DNA from: Hyphomicrobium sp.
GTDB lineage: Bacteria; Pseudomonadota; Alphaproteobacteria; Rhizobiales; Hyphomicrobiaceae
Length of the DNA: 64,000 bases
Assembly: GCF_003987855.1 (NCBI RefSeq)
Contig: NZ_RXIZ01000001.1
Location: 90,933-154,932, forward strand
Direction of reading: 5' to 3'
Position 1 is the stretch's first letter; every line of letters starts with the position of its first letter. Position numbers and translations under genes: made by a program. The notes below the pieces were generated by a model, which saw nothing but the letters and a program-made list of their open reading frames with translations, had not been told where the DNA came from and ran no database searches. This document shows, one piece after another, positions 15,756-24,894 of the stretch.

Positions 15756-15794
15756 AAAAAAAGCGAGCGGCTGCCGGATGACCGGAGTCGCTCG
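15756..15794 (-). terminator. Rho-independent terminator after pufM
   Basis: Read on the minus strand, CGAGCG (from 15794) pairs with CGCTCG (to 15764), with an inner CCGG/CCGG stem around TCAT, and is followed by seven T residues (A run 15756-15762 on the plus strand). It lies 42 bases after the pufM stop and should end most puf transcripts. Confidence 0.85.
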
Positions 15795-15835
15795 AGTTGG
15801 GACAACTGCTCAGTGAACCTGTACTTACGTTAGGC

Positions 15836-16765
15836 TTAGGGATACGCGGTCGGAGCCAATCCGTGCCTGATACCCCATTCGAACCAATTATCCACGACCG
15901 TGCCTGTTAGAAGAATTCCGATTCCACCGCACAACGGGCAGAGGACCGCAAACCACCAGGCCCACCTGTGAATGGATTCGACGGTCGCGTTGAAACCCAT
16001 CGTCCATCGCCAGAAGAGAGCCGCGCGTTCCGCTGCAGTTCCGCGGTCCGTGATCTGCTCGATCTCACGCTCGCCGCCATACCGGCCAACCGCAAGGATG
16101 GTCGCCGCATGCATCGCGAACAACAACGCCGATCCATAAAGGAAGGCGATCGAGAGCATGTGGAACGGGTTGTAGAAGAGATTGCCGTGATCGAGAGAAA
16201 ACTGGTTCGTCCAATCCAAGTGCCGGAAAATCCCGAATGGCGGCGCCACGCTCCAGCTCCCCATGAGAATGGGACGGATATAGCCGAGCGACAGGAACAG
16301 CCAGATCGCCGCCGCAAAGGCCCATGCCACGTGCGTTCCCATCTTGAGCTCGCGAGCGCGCTTATACATGCGCACCCACCACAGAAGAATGGAAGTCGTG
16401 AGGAAGAACCCGGCCATCAGCCACCAGCCGCCCTCTTTCAATGGCGGAAAGATCGTGAGGCCCCACTTGGCATCCGGCGGCTCGAGCGACAGCCAGAACA
16501 AGCGTCTGACGAACTCGATCGGATTCCAGTTCACCGATGCGAGCATGTTGAGACCGATGATCTCGATCGCGATGATGCCCGACACGATCGACATAACTCC
16601 GAGCGTGCCGAGGTAGACCGGCCCGACCTGAGCATCACCGATCTTGCCCGCCCAATACGAGAAGAACGGTTGTCCTTGGCGGGGCCAGCCGCGCCGTACG
16701 TGGACCCCGAATTCAGCGGGTCCGCGTACTTGAACTTGAGTGAAGATGTTTTGATACTGCGCCAT
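15836..16765 (-). CDS. pufM: Photosynthetic reaction centre M subunit
   Basis: PufM is one of the two core polypeptides that hold the special pair, accessory bacteriochlorophylls, quinone and iron. The 309-residue product has five membrane helices, the helix-D region [10 protein letters not shown] and [12 protein letters not shown] with conserved His, and the iron-ligand region [17 protein letters not shown] 16765 ([16 protein letters not shown]) is the standard M start and has GAGGTGAAA just upstream; an earlier ATG at 16834 would run into pufL. It follows pufL by 16 bases. Confidence 0.97.
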   Translation of the reverse strand: MAQYQNIFTQVQVRGPAEFGVHVRRGWPRQGQPFFSYWAGKIGDAQVGPVYLGTLGVMSIVSGIIAIEIIGLNMLASVNWNPIEFVRRLFWLSLEPPDAKWGLTIFPPLKEGGWWLMAGFFLTTSILLWWVRMYKRARELKMGTHVAWAFAAAIWLFLSLGYIRPILMGSWSVAPPFGIFRHLDWTNQFSLDHGNLFYNPFHMLSIAFLYGSALLFAMHAATILAVGRYGGEREIEQITDRGTAAERAALFWRWTMGFNATVESIHRWAWWFAVLCPLCGGIGILLTGTVVDNWFEWGIRHGLAPTAYP

Positions 16766-16781
16766 GGCTTTCACCTCTACC

Positions 16782-17624
16782 TCACGCCCAGATCGGGAGC
16801 TTGAGCCACCAATCCCACCAGTCGGCCCATACACTGCCTTCCGCCCAAAGCGGACCGCTGATCACGATGCAGATCGCGCTGAACAGAACGGCCGACAGCG
16901 CGAGGAACAATCCGAGCCGATGAATTCCGAGTGTTCCGATCGAATATCCGATCGTGTCGCGGAAGAACGTGTTCTCATGGTCCGGAGTCTTCACCGGCTC
17001 ATCCTCGGTTTCATGACGGCCGGGATTCACGGCGGAGAGGATCACGCCTCCGTGCAGAGCAAGCGCAAAACACGTCGTGAAGAAGAACGTGATCGCGATC
17101 ATATGCGCGGGGTTGTAGTGGAAATTGCCGTACGCGTAGCCGGTATTCGAAACCCAATCGAGGTGACTCATGATGCCGTACGGAAAGCCGTAGGACCATG
17201 AACCCATCAGTACAGGCCGGATCACCACGAGCGTGGCGTACGCCAGGATCGCGAAGCCGAAGGCAAAGGGCACGTGATACCCGATACCCAGCTTGCGGCA
17301 GATTTCAACTTCGCGCAAAGCCCAGGAGACGAACGACCCGAGCGCGCAAACCGTTACGATTTGCCAGATGCCGCCTTCTTTCAAAGGCGCGAAAGCCAAT
17401 CCGTATTTCGCATCCGGCGGATTGATGCTCAACCTGAAGAGGCTCCAAGTCGGTCCTTGCGAAACGCCATAGAGGATCATAGCGACGCCGACGAGCACGA
17501 ACAGAATCGTCGTAACGCCAAAGAATCCTACGTAGAAGGGCCCGACCCAGAAATCAAAAAGATCCCCGCCTATGAGCGTTCCGCCACGTACGCGATATTT
17601 TCTTTCGAAGCTCAACATAGCCAT
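16782..17624 (-). CDS. pufL: Photosynthetic reaction centre L subunit
   Basis: PufL pairs with PufM in the reaction-centre core and binds the primary quinone branch pigments. It is 280 residues, begins [16 protein letters not shown] and has five helices, with [10 protein letters not shown] and [12 protein letters not shown] containing the special-pair and iron-side histidines. GGGAGGA lies just upstream of the start. It is separated from pufA by a 119-base spacer with a hairpin. Confidence 0.97.
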   Translation of the reverse strand: MAMLSFERKYRVRGGTLIGGDLFDFWVGPFYVGFFGVTTILFVLVGVAMILYGVSQGPTWSLFRLSINPPDAKYGLAFAPLKEGGIWQIVTVCALGSFVSWALREVEICRKLGIGYHVPFAFGFAILAYATLVVIRPVLMGSWSYGFPYGIMSHLDWVSNTGYAYGNFHYNPAHMIAITFFFTTCFALALHGGVILSAVNPGRHETEDEPVKTPDHENTFFRDTIGYSIGTLGIHRLGLFLALSAVLFSAICIVISGPLWAEGSVWADWWDWWLKLPIWA

Positions 17625-17677
17625 TGCTCGGTCCTCCCGAAGGAAAGCAGTCCAGCGCGCTTAGTGACATCGCGGGA

Positions 17678-17715
17678 GAGGACGGATGTCGGTGCATAGC
17701 CGGCACCTCGTCCTC
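17678..17715 (-). other. Intercistronic hairpin between pufA and pufL
   Basis: GAGGACG (17678-17684 on the plus strand) pairs with CGTCCTC (17709-17715), with further GTGC/GCAC pairing inside. There is no T run. The same position in Rhodobacter puf mRNA holds hairpins that protect the pufBA segment from 3' decay, so LH1 is made in excess over reaction centres. Assigning that role here is inference from position. Confidence 0.6.
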
Positions 17716-17743
17716 CATGATCTGCGCACGTCGAGAAGAATGC

Positions 17744-17938
17744 TCAGGCCGGAGCGCGATCCGGAACTGTTTGCTGGATCTCCGCCTTTGGCGCAGTGCC
17801 GCGATGCGGGCCCTCGAGCCAATTGAAGCGATCCGTGCTGAGCAAGATGAAGTGAATGATCAATGCCAGCGCAAACAGAAACGTGAAGAGTGCGATCAGC
17901 GTGCGGCGCGGATCGAACAAAAGCCAAAGTCGCCACAT
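17744..17938 (-). CDS. pufA: Light-harvesting LH1 alpha polypeptide
   Basis: A 64-residue LH1 alpha chain: the N-terminal [12 protein letters not shown], one membrane helix (about residues 13-35) with His29 in LIIHF as the bacteriochlorophyll ligand, a downstream Trp40, and an Ala/Pro tail. It starts 11 bases after the pufB stop and forms the alpha-beta pair with PufB around the reaction centre. Confidence 0.95.
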   Translation of the reverse strand: MWRLWLLFDPRRTLIALFTFLFALALIIHFILLSTDRFNWLEGPHRGTAPKAEIQQTVPDRAPA

Positions 17939-17949
17939 ATCGACCTCTC

Positions 17950-18213
17950 CTATGCCAACAATGATTTCACAAAGCTCACAGCGTCGGTGACGCCGCCAGC
18001 GGTCGCGTAGTTCACAGCATCGTGGATTCCGTCCAGGGACGCATAGCCGTTAGGACCTGGCAGCCAGGGACGCCACATCCAAACGAGGATGTGAGCGACG
18101 ACCGCGATCGCCGTGAACAGGATGAAGCTAGTCATAAAGATACTGTGGAACTCTTTCGCTTCCTGTTCGGTCAAGCCGGACAATGATCCGCCTCGCCTTT
18201 CGTCTATAGCCAT
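17950..18213 (-). CDS. pufB: Light-harvesting LH1 beta polypeptide, C-terminally extended
   Basis: The LH1 beta chain has the conserved [10 protein letters not shown] segment, one helix, His41 in VVAHILVW as the bacteriochlorophyll ligand and the WRPWLPG end of the beta core. GAGGAG precedes the ATG. The product is 87 residues, longer than the usual 49-70: about 34 residues (54-87) follow the normal end of the core. Some beta chains (for example Rhodospirillum, Blastochloris) are made with a C-terminal extension that is removed; a similar processing may occur here. Confidence 0.94.
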   Translation of the reverse strand: MAIDERRGGSLSGLTEQEAKEFHSIFMTSFILFTAIAVVAHILVWMWRPWLPGPNGYASLDGIHDAVNYATAGGVTDAVSFVKSLLA

Positions 18214-18324
18214 TTGTTTTACTCCTCATGCATGCTTCAGATTCCACCGCACTTCTTGCGCGGCAGAGACGACCGCGATGTAAGTCGCGATCTCCGCCCA
18301 GCAGCACCGGGCGAACGTTTTGGC

Positions 18325-18561
18325 CTATCCCATGAAGGCATAGGCCGTGCAGGTACGAGCCGCGCTCCAGGCGCCAGCGATGATCGATTTTTGTGTTTCT
18401 CTTTTTGTCTTCGACATCCAGTTCCACGGCATCAGTCGTTCGAAGACAGCTGCCGCGAGTAAGACAACGAAACTGACAGCGAAGATGAGGTAGTATTCCA
18501 GCGACTGCCTGCCGCCGGCTTTCGCATGCCCATGCGGAACATCCATCGTTGATATCGCCAT
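18325..18561 (-). CDS. pufQ: PufQ, bacteriochlorophyll/puf operon protein
   Basis: A 78-residue membrane protein with an EYYLIFAVSFVVLLAAAVFE helix followed by a basic, Trp-containing segment and a C-terminal AWSAARTCTAYAFMG. Size, helix-then-basic layout and place between bchZ and pufB match PufQ, a protein that influences bacteriochlorophyll formation in Rhodobacter. The start at 18561 has AGGAGG upstream; the longer frame to 18708 overlaps bchZ and is not needed. The 111 bases between pufQ and pufB contain only the pufB ribosome site and a short CGCGA/TCGCG repeat. Confidence 0.85.
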   Translation of the reverse strand: MAISTMDVPHGHAKAGGRQSLEYYLIFAVSFVVLLAAAVFERLMPWNWMSKTKRETQKSIIAGAWSAARTCTAYAFMG

Positions 18562-18613
18562 CTCGTCCTCCTGCGTGCCTTTTGCAGTTACCGCAAATTT
18601 CGTGTGCGAAATC

Positions 18614-20059
18614 TCATGCTCGCTCCGTGAGAGAAGCGTGGCATTCGCGGATACGCCGCGCTGTAATGCTGTCTTCGCCGACGAGTCGCGCTTCGCGTTC
18701 GACGGCATCGCGAATCCGCTTCGCCGCCGAAATCCGAGTCAGAACCGGATGTGATTCCACGATCAGCGTGAGCGCATCCCGCGCCTCGTCATCCCAGGAA
18801 AGTTCTCGATGTGCCTTCACCGGTGTCGCATCGACTTTGTCGAGATCCGTCCCGAGAGGCAGAATATGGAAAAGCGCGTCGAACAGCGCGTTGCAGACTT
18901 CCTGCACGATGTAGGTCGCGCCCGAGTATCCCATGAAGGGCGTACCGGTGTGCCTGCGAATGATGGCGCCCGGGAACGACGCCGGGATATACATCGACCT
19001 GCCGCCGCTTTCGGCCAGATACATGCGTTCGTTGTAGCTTCCGAACAGGATCAGCGGCATCTTCTCTCGGATCTCGCGCCTGACCTGTTCGTTGTCGGAC
19101 TTTGTTCCCTGCTGCCGCGCGACGGCAAACGAGCAAGGAAGTCCCATCTCGGCTTCGAGGAAGTTTCTGACGCCTCGGGCATACGTTTCGTTCGCGACGA
19201 TGCCGAAGTTGGCCGTTCCGAAGAAATCCTGAGTGACCGATCTCCAGAGATCCCAGAGCGGCTTGATCGTCGTGTGCTTTTCGCGCGTGATGAAAGGCTC
19301 TGGATCGAGCCCCAGGAGCTCGCCGAGCGACCGCAGGAATTTCGTCGTGGAATGCAAGCCGATCGGCGCCTGCAGATATGGCCGCTCGAGCGTCTCGCAA
19401 AGCAGCCGGCCGAATTCGCGATAGAGACACACATTCACTTCGGCATCGGCGAGCTTGGCGACGTCCGCCAAATGCGAGCCGAGAGGGAAGACCATGTTGA
19501 CTTCCGCACCGATACCCTCGATGAGCCTCCGGATCTCCGCCAGATCGCTCGGCATGTTGAAGGTGCCGTAAATGGGCCCGATGATATTGACTTTCGGTTT
19601 CTCGCCCTCGGCTCTCGGCTTCACGGCCGGTATTTTCTTCCGCCCGAATTCCGTCCATAGCCAATTGATGGCGCGATTGGCGCTCTGCCACTGATCTTCA
19701 TCGATCGTGCGCGGCAGAAAGCGCTTGATGCTGGTGCCTTCCGGCGTCACGCCGCCGCCGATCATTTCCGCGATAGATCCCGTGACCACAACGGCCGGCA
19801 ACGACGGATCGAGCGCCTTGTGCGCGCGCTTCATCGCCTGCTCGGTCCCGTGTTGCCCAAGTTCATCCTCGGACAAGCCGGTGACCACGATCGGCAACTC
19901 ATGCGGCGGCAGCGCGTCCGTGTAGTGCAGCACCGACGTCACGGGCAGGTTCTCGCACCCGACCGGTCCGTCGATGATCACTTGCAAGCCTTTGATCGCG
20001 GTAAACGCGTAGACCGAACCCCAGTAGCCGCCGGCACGATCGTGATCGGAGATGAGCAT
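18614..20059 (-). CDS. bchZ: Chlorophyllide reductase subunit Z
   Basis: BchZ with BchY forms the catalytic part of chlorophyllide a reductase, which reduces ring B to give the bacteriochlorin. The 481-residue product starts [13 protein letters not shown] and contains [14 protein letters not shown] with a cluster cysteine and the NifDK-type fold. The ATG overlaps the bchY stop by one base. In Rhodobacter this gene leads straight into puf, and the same order is kept here with pufQ 52 bases later. Confidence 0.96.
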   Translation of the reverse strand: MLISDHDRAGGYWGSVYAFTAIKGLQVIIDGPVGCENLPVTSVLHYTDALPPHELPIVVTGLSEDELGQHGTEQAMKRAHKALDPSLPAVVVTGSIAEMIGGGVTPEGTSIKRFLPRTIDEDQWQSANRAINWLWTEFGRKKIPAVKPRAEGEKPKVNIIGPIYGTFNMPSDLAEIRRLIEGIGAEVNMVFPLGSHLADVAKLADAEVNVCLYREFGRLLCETLERPYLQAPIGLHSTTKFLRSLGELLGLDPEPFITREKHTTIKPLWDLWRSVTQDFFGTANFGIVANETYARGVRNFLEAEMGLPCSFAVARQQGTKSDNEQVRREIREKMPLILFGSYNERMYLAESGGRSMYIPASFPGAIIRRHTGTPFMGYSGATYIVQEVCNALFDALFHILPLGTDLDKVDATPVKAHRELSWDDEARDALTLIVESHPVLTRISAAKRIRDAVEREARLVGEDSITARRIRECHASLTERA

Positions 20060-21669
20060 CAGATCATCTCCTCGGCTTTGCGCTTCTTGGCTTCCTTGTC
20101 GAGCCGCCGCTTGTATTCGGCTCTGAATTGCGGGTTGTCGCGGGGAACGTCTTCCCAGATGCCCGCCGATACGCCGGATCCGACATCCTCGAAGAATTCA
20201 CGCATGGTTTCGAAGCGCGCCTTATTGGCCAGCGCCGCATTGACGACCTGCGCCAGCGACCCAGCCCCCGCAACACCCATGAGAGGCCGTGCCGAAATGA
20301 GATTGGTGAAGTAAAGCGCCGGGATCGCCATCTCCTTGGCTTTCTGCACCACGGGTGTCGTCCCGATCGCAAGATCAGGCTGGAATTCACGCAGGGCCGC
20401 GAGATCCTGATCGAGCGATGCCCGGTAGCTGACGATGATGCCGCGCGCCGATAGCCATTCGCGATCTGCTTCGGACCACGCCGTCCGTGGGCATGCCGTA
20501 CCGACATACCGGACATCGGCACCACTCTCGACGAGCAGCCGCGCGACCAGCGGTTCAGATCCTTCGTATCCCGAGATCGTGATGCGCCCCTTCACGGGCA
20601 TCTTCGCCAAGGCCGCTGCAATGATCGGTAGTACAGTGGCCTTCGTTGCATCGATCTTCGCCGCAGGCACGTTCATTGCTGCGCCGACCGCATCGAGCCA
20701 CGCTGCCGTTCCCTCTCGTCCCACCGGCGCCGAGCCGATGACCGCGCGGCCCGCAGCTTCGAATTCACGGATCGATGCGGTGTAGAATGGATGGATGGCG
20801 GCAACGGCCGAACAATCGAGTGCACCGTAGAGCTCACGCCATTCGCGCGTGGGGACCTGCGGGCCGGCCGCGAGGCCGAGCGGCTCGAGCAGCATGCCGA
20901 TGCCGATCGGATCGGCCGGAAACATCTCACCGAGCAACGCGATCGTCGGCTTCTCATGGCGGCCGGCGCGAGGCGCCTTGACCGGTCCAGATTCGATTTC
21001 CGAGCGCGCATACTTGAGCATCGCACCGGCGAGGACATCCTTTGCCTCAGCGTGTGTAGGAACGCCGAAACCAGGAACATCGATGCCGATGATCCGCACA
21101 CCATTGATCTCCGCCGGCAGAAGCTGAAGGGGAATGCCTGACGCGGTGGGAACGCAAAGATTGATGATGACGACGGCGTCGTACTTTTCAGGATCGGCGA
21201 CCTTGTGAACCGCGTCGCGGATGTCCTCGAAAAGCTTGCCCGTGACGAGCGTTTCCGAATTGAATGGCACATAGCCCACAGTGCGGCGCGCACCATAGAA
21301 GTGCGAAGTAAAGGTCAGCCCATATACGCAGCACGCGGAACCGGAAAGAATAGTTGCCGTTCGCCGCATGCGCAGTCCGACACGCAGCGATCCAAAGGCC
21401 GGGCACATGCTCTGAGGCTGATCGTGCGGCCCCTGCGGGTAATCCTTGGCATATTGCGCGAGCGTTTCGCTCTTGCCGGACGCTTCCGCCATGCGCCGCA
21501 GTTCATCTTTTCCTGAGTGACATCCAACGCCATCATTGAGCGCGACAGGCGCGCATGCCTCAGCTGGCGCCGCCTCTTCGATGACCGACAAAGAAGCGGA
21601 CGACGCCAAGTCGTAGACGACTTCTGACGTCGACCGCAGTGCTGAGCTATCGTGCTCGGAGGAAGTCAT
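20059..21669 (-). CDS. bchY: Chlorophyllide reductase subunit Y
   Basis: BchY, the partner of BchZ, is 536 residues. Family segments with cluster cysteines are [22 protein letters not shown] and [11 protein letters not shown]. The first 60 residues are low in conservation and Ser/Ala-rich, so the exact start is less certain than the rest. It lies 23 bases after bchX. Confidence 0.95.
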   Translation of the reverse strand: MTSSEHDSSALRSTSEVVYDLASSASLSVIEEAAPAEACAPVALNDGVGCHSGKDELRRMAEASGKSETLAQYAKDYPQGPHDQPQSMCPAFGSLRVGLRMRRTATILSGSACCVYGLTFTSHFYGARRTVGYVPFNSETLVTGKLFEDIRDAVHKVADPEKYDAVVIINLCVPTASGIPLQLLPAEINGVRIIGIDVPGFGVPTHAEAKDVLAGAMLKYARSEIESGPVKAPRAGRHEKPTIALLGEMFPADPIGIGMLLEPLGLAAGPQVPTREWRELYGALDCSAVAAIHPFYTASIREFEAAGRAVIGSAPVGREGTAAWLDAVGAAMNVPAAKIDATKATVLPIIAAALAKMPVKGRITISGYEGSEPLVARLLVESGADVRYVGTACPRTAWSEADREWLSARGIIVSYRASLDQDLAALREFQPDLAIGTTPVVQKAKEMAIPALYFTNLISARPLMGVAGAGSLAQVVNAALANKARFETMREFFEDVGSGVSAGIWEDVPRDNPQFRAEYKRRLDKEAKKRKAEEMI

Positions 21670-21692
21670 TGCACACTTCTTTTTAAGCGTTG

Positions 21693-22709
21693 TCAGATCG
21701 TCTCGTAGATGACCTCAAGCGATGGCTTGCTCGCCGCGGAGGCGCCGCACATGTCCTCGGAGGTCGCCGGTTCAAGTACGTAGTCGCGGCCCGTCGCCTC
21801 TCCGGAGAAGAGTCCGAGCAGCTGATCCTGATTCAGGGGCTTTGGCCTTAGCGGCGGGGCATTCGCGACGTTGAACGCCAACTCTTCGAACAGCGGCGCC
21901 CAGCGGCCACCCGGTCGGCCGATGATCTCGTAGCTTGCGCTCTTTCTGCGAATTTCCTCGTGCGCTGGAATGGCAGCAAGCACTGGAATTCCTGCGGCAT
22001 CGCAGAACGCTCCGGCTTCGCCCGTACCGTCGTCCTTGTTGATGACCATGCCCGCGATGCCGACATTGCCGCCAAGCTTGCGGAAATACTCGACAGCCGA
22101 ACAGACGTTGTTCGCGACGTAGAGCGATTGCAGATCGTTCGAGCCAACCACGATCACCTTCTGGCACATGTCTCGTGCAATCGGCAGACCGAAGCCGCCG
22201 CACACGACGTCGCCCAGGAAATCGAGCAGCACATAATCAAAGCCCCACTCGTGGAAGCCGAGTTTTTCCAGAAGCTCGAAGCCATGAATGATGCCGCGAC
22301 CGCCGCACCCGCGGCCCACTTCCGGCCCGCCGAGCTCCATCGCGAAAACGCCGTCGCGCTTGAAGCAGACGTCGCCGATCTTGACGTCCTCTCCGGCAAG
22401 CTTCTTCTTCGATGAGGTCTCGATGATGGTTGGGCATGCGCGGCCGCCGAACAGCAACGACGTCGTATCGCTCTTCGGGTCACAACCGATGAGCAAGGTC
22501 CGCTTGCCTTGCTGCGCCATCATGTAGGACAGGTTCGCAAGGGTGAAGCTTTTGCCGATACCGCCCTTGCCGTAGATCGCAATGATCTGCGTTTCTTTTT
22601 TAGGTGCGTCCGTCGCCACGGGATCGGGCTCGATCTCCGCTTCCGCGCGGAGGAAATCGTGCATGTTTCGCCCCGGCGAATGCTGAGCCCGATTGCCGCA
22701 ATCGCTCAT
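21693..22709 (-). CDS. bchX: Chlorophyllide reductase iron protein BchX
   Basis: BchX is the NifH-like ATPase that reduces BchY-BchZ. The 338-residue product has the P-loop [10 protein letters not shown], the cluster cysteines in GRGCGGRG and GDVVCGGF, and the N-terminal extension typical of BchX over BchL. I chose ATG 22709, which overlaps the bchC stop in an ATGA pattern and has GGAG upstream; an earlier ATG at 22742 would lie inside bchC. Confidence 0.96.
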   Translation of the reverse strand: MSDCGNRAQHSPGRNMHDFLRAEAEIEPDPVATDAPKKETQIIAIYGKGGIGKSFTLANLSYMMAQQGKRTLLIGCDPKSDTTSLLFGGRACPTIIETSSKKKLAGEDVKIGDVCFKRDGVFAMELGGPEVGRGCGGRGIIHGFELLEKLGFHEWGFDYVLLDFLGDVVCGGFGLPIARDMCQKVIVVGSNDLQSLYVANNVCSAVEYFRKLGGNVGIAGMVINKDDGTGEAGAFCDAAGIPVLAAIPAHEEIRRKSASYEIIGRPGGRWAPLFEELAFNVANAPPLRPKPLNQDQLLGLFSGEATGRDYVLEPATSEDMCGASAASKPSLEVIYETI

Positions 22710-23635
22710 GGCTTTCTCCAATCCAGGATCATTTTCAAACACGAAGGGTCTCCGAATGCGGTGCGATACGCCGTATCAGCGTCTCGCGCCGCCATTCGAT
22801 GGGTGATGAGGCCGTCAAGCGACAGGCGGCCGTCTTCAATGAGCTGCGCAACCTGCGCGATGTCTTCCTTGCGCCACTCGGCGGCAACACGAATCCGCGC
22901 CTCTCTCATGAAGGCCGGCGGAAACTTGAACGACAGCGGTTCGGAGTAAAAACCTGCCAGCACGACTTCGCCCGCTGGCGCGAGGCGGCTTATGAGAGTG
23001 TCGAGAAGCCGTGCATCGCCGCTCGCGTCGTAAATCGAACGGAACCCCTTATGAGCTTGGTCCGGCGCCGCGACCTCATAGCCGATCGCACCGTTGCGCC
23101 GCGTATCGTCAACCTCCCAAACAAGCGGGGCCTGATGACCAAGCGCGATCACAATGCGTGCGAGAAGCCGGCCCAGGACCCCGTGCCCGACGATCAAATC
23201 CGGAGCGGTATGACCGCTCACCGCGTGGTAAGCTGTTGCTGCGAGCGCGATAAGTACGCCGCGTTCTCCAAGATCTTCGGAAATCGGGACGACACGCCGG
23301 CCCGGCACGACGACACGCGAAGCGGCGCCTCCGAACAATCCGCGCACATCGCCGTAGCACTGAGCTCCAGGAACGAAGACGCAATGCCCTTCGGTCAAAC
23401 CGGATGCCGATCCGGCAACGCGCACGCGGCCAACGGATTCATAACCAGGCACGAGCGGATAGCCGAGACCCGGGAACGGCGGCATGCGGCCCGACCAGAG
23501 AAGACGCTCGGTGCCTGTGCTGATGCCGCTCCAATCGATATCGACAACGACGTCCTCGTCGCCAGCGGAAGCAAGCGGCAGCGTATCAAGCGCGAGATGC
23601 TCCGGCTTCTGCAAGACTACGGCGAGGGCGTCCAT
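22706..23635 (-). CDS. bchC: Bacteriochlorophyllide a dehydrogenase
   Basis: BchC oxidises the 3-hydroxyethyl group of bacteriochlorophyllide to acetyl. It is a zinc-type medium-chain dehydrogenase relative of 309 residues with WSGISTGTE, GRMPPFPGLGYPLVPGYES and the nucleotide-binding VGHGVLGRL. ATG 23635 (MDALAVVLQKPEHL) matches the usual BchC start; a GTG at 23647 is also in frame. It is the first gene of the bchCXYZ-pufQBALM superoperon, with a double PpsR-type control region just upstream. Confidence 0.95.
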   Translation of the reverse strand: MDALAVVLQKPEHLALDTLPLASAGDEDVVVDIDWSGISTGTERLLWSGRMPPFPGLGYPLVPGYESVGRVRVAGSASGLTEGHCVFVPGAQCYGDVRGLFGGAASRVVVPGRRVVPISEDLGERGVLIALAATAYHAVSGHTAPDLIVGHGVLGRLLARIVIALGHQAPLVWEVDDTRRNGAIGYEVAAPDQAHKGFRSIYDASGDARLLDTLISRLAPAGEVVLAGFYSEPLSFKFPPAFMREARIRVAAEWRKEDIAQVAQLIEDGRLSLDGLITHRMAARDADTAYRTAFGDPSCLKMILDWRKP

Positions 23636-23679
23636 GCGATCACTCACCTTCCGTGGCGGCTGGTCCGCCCAAAAGTTGA

Positions 23680-23723
23680 TGTACTATTTACGCGACAGTT
23701 ATGAGTGTCAACTTAAATATACA
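23680..23723 (-). promoter_or_regulatory. bchC promoter with two PpsR/CrtJ-type sites
   Basis: Two TGT-N12-ACA palindromes lie 8 bases apart: TGTACTATTTACGCGACA (23680-23697) and TGTCAACTTAAATATACA (23706-23723). On the minus strand TTGACA (23711-23706) and AATAGT (23688-23683) sit 17 bases apart, so the distal site covers the -35 and the proximal one the -10. This is the arrangement known for the bchC promoter of Rhodobacter, where PpsR/CrtJ represses under oxygen. Confidence 0.88.
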
Positions 23724-23727
23724 CTTC

Positions 23728-24885
23728 TTAGGCAATCGCGATGACAACGCCCGTCTGAAGTGCCCCTCGGCCATTGCGAAAGCTGACTTTTTGAAAGCCG
23801 GCCTCGCGCAATAATTGTTCAAATTTTTGTCGCGTGCGTACCCGGCCACGCCCCATCGCCATCAGATAGATGCCGAAATAAGCGGAAACCATCGGCGCGT
23901 ATCCAGAGCCAGCCACAGGCTCCGCGATCAAAAGGGTGCCGCCTGCAGGAAGTGCCGCGCGGATCGACTTCAATAGGGTCAGGACTTTTGAGTCGTCGTG
24001 ATCCAATGCAATGCGCACGAGGGAGACAACGTCCGCGCCTCGAGGCAACGAATCGGAAAAGAAATCGCCGCCATAGATGGAGACGCGCTGCGAAATCCCG
24101 GCACGCTCCACGAAAGCGCCCGCACGCTCAACGACCGCGGGCAAATCGAAAACCATCAAGCGCAGATTTGGAAATCTCGCTGCCGCTTCTGCAATGAAGG
24201 CGCCCTCGCCGCCGCCAACATCAAGAAGGCACTGATGAGCATCGAGCGGATAGCAATCCAAAACTTCGTCGGCGACGATCGGCTGTGACGCCGCCATCAG
24301 GGCACTGTAATCCGCGATGTCGTTCTGGCCAAGATCGCGCGCGCTCGCCGTCTCCGCATACGGCCAGTATTTACTCAGTTGGGTATCAGCCGCCTCGTTC
24401 CGCAGAAGCGCCACAGGATCGTTCAGATCAACATACAGGTGGCGATGATGATCGATCATCGCGATAAGGCCCGGGTTTCCCAACACCGCAGCGCCGAGCG
24501 GGCCGAGGCCAAACCTCTCGCCCGAACGCTTCTCAAGAAGACGCAGCGACGATGCTGCTTCGAGAAGGCGCGACGCGGCTTCCGGCGACAGGCCGCATCG
24601 CCTCGCAATGTCCCGAACACTCATCGGGCCATCGCGAACCTGCTGAAAAATTTCGAGCTGGACGCATGCGCTCAAAACCTGTGAATAAACGAAACCGGCA
24701 CACAGGTCGAAGACGTCCCGGGCGCGGCGTCGCGCGATTGCGCGCGTGAGAAAGAACCTCGACGCGCGCCGCTGAAACGCCGGATTTACATAGATTCTGT
24801 CGCGCAAACGCTTCCATTTGTCCGCGAACATTCTGATCGCCGATCCATATTCGTTCGGCGCCAAAAGACGGACCATGTCGCGCAT
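23728..24885 (-). CDS. crtF: Hydroxyneurosporene O-methyltransferase
   Basis: CrtF methylates the tertiary 1-hydroxyl of acyclic carotenoids on the way to spheroidene or spirilloxanthin. The 385-residue product has an N-terminal winged-helix dimerisation region (ARRCGLSPEAASRLLEAA) and a C-terminal SAM domain with LLDVGGGEGAFI. It begins 9 bases after crtE, so the two are one transcript, and ends just before the bchC control region. Confidence 0.93.
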   Translation of the reverse strand: MRDMVRLLAPNEYGSAIRMFADKWKRLRDRIYVNPAFQRRASRFFLTRAIARRRARDVFDLCAGFVYSQVLSACVQLEIFQQVRDGPMSVRDIARRCGLSPEAASRLLEAASSLRLLEKRSGERFGLGPLGAAVLGNPGLIAMIDHHRHLYVDLNDPVALLRNEAADTQLSKYWPYAETASARDLGQNDIADYSALMAASQPIVADEVLDCYPLDAHQCLLDVGGGEGAFIAEAAARFPNLRLMVFDLPAVVERAGAFVERAGISQRVSIYGGDFFSDSLPRGADVVSLVRIALDHDDSKVLTLLKSIRAALPAGGTLLIAEPVAGSGYAPMVSAYFGIYLMAMGRGRVRTRQKFEQLLREAGFQKVSFRNGRGALQTGVVIAIA

Positions 24886-24894
24886 GGCGCCTCG

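Noticed and set aside
22709-22742. ATG 22742 as the bchX start.
   Set aside because: It would overlap bchC by 37 bases; ATG 22709 gives the common ATGA overlap with a ribosome site.
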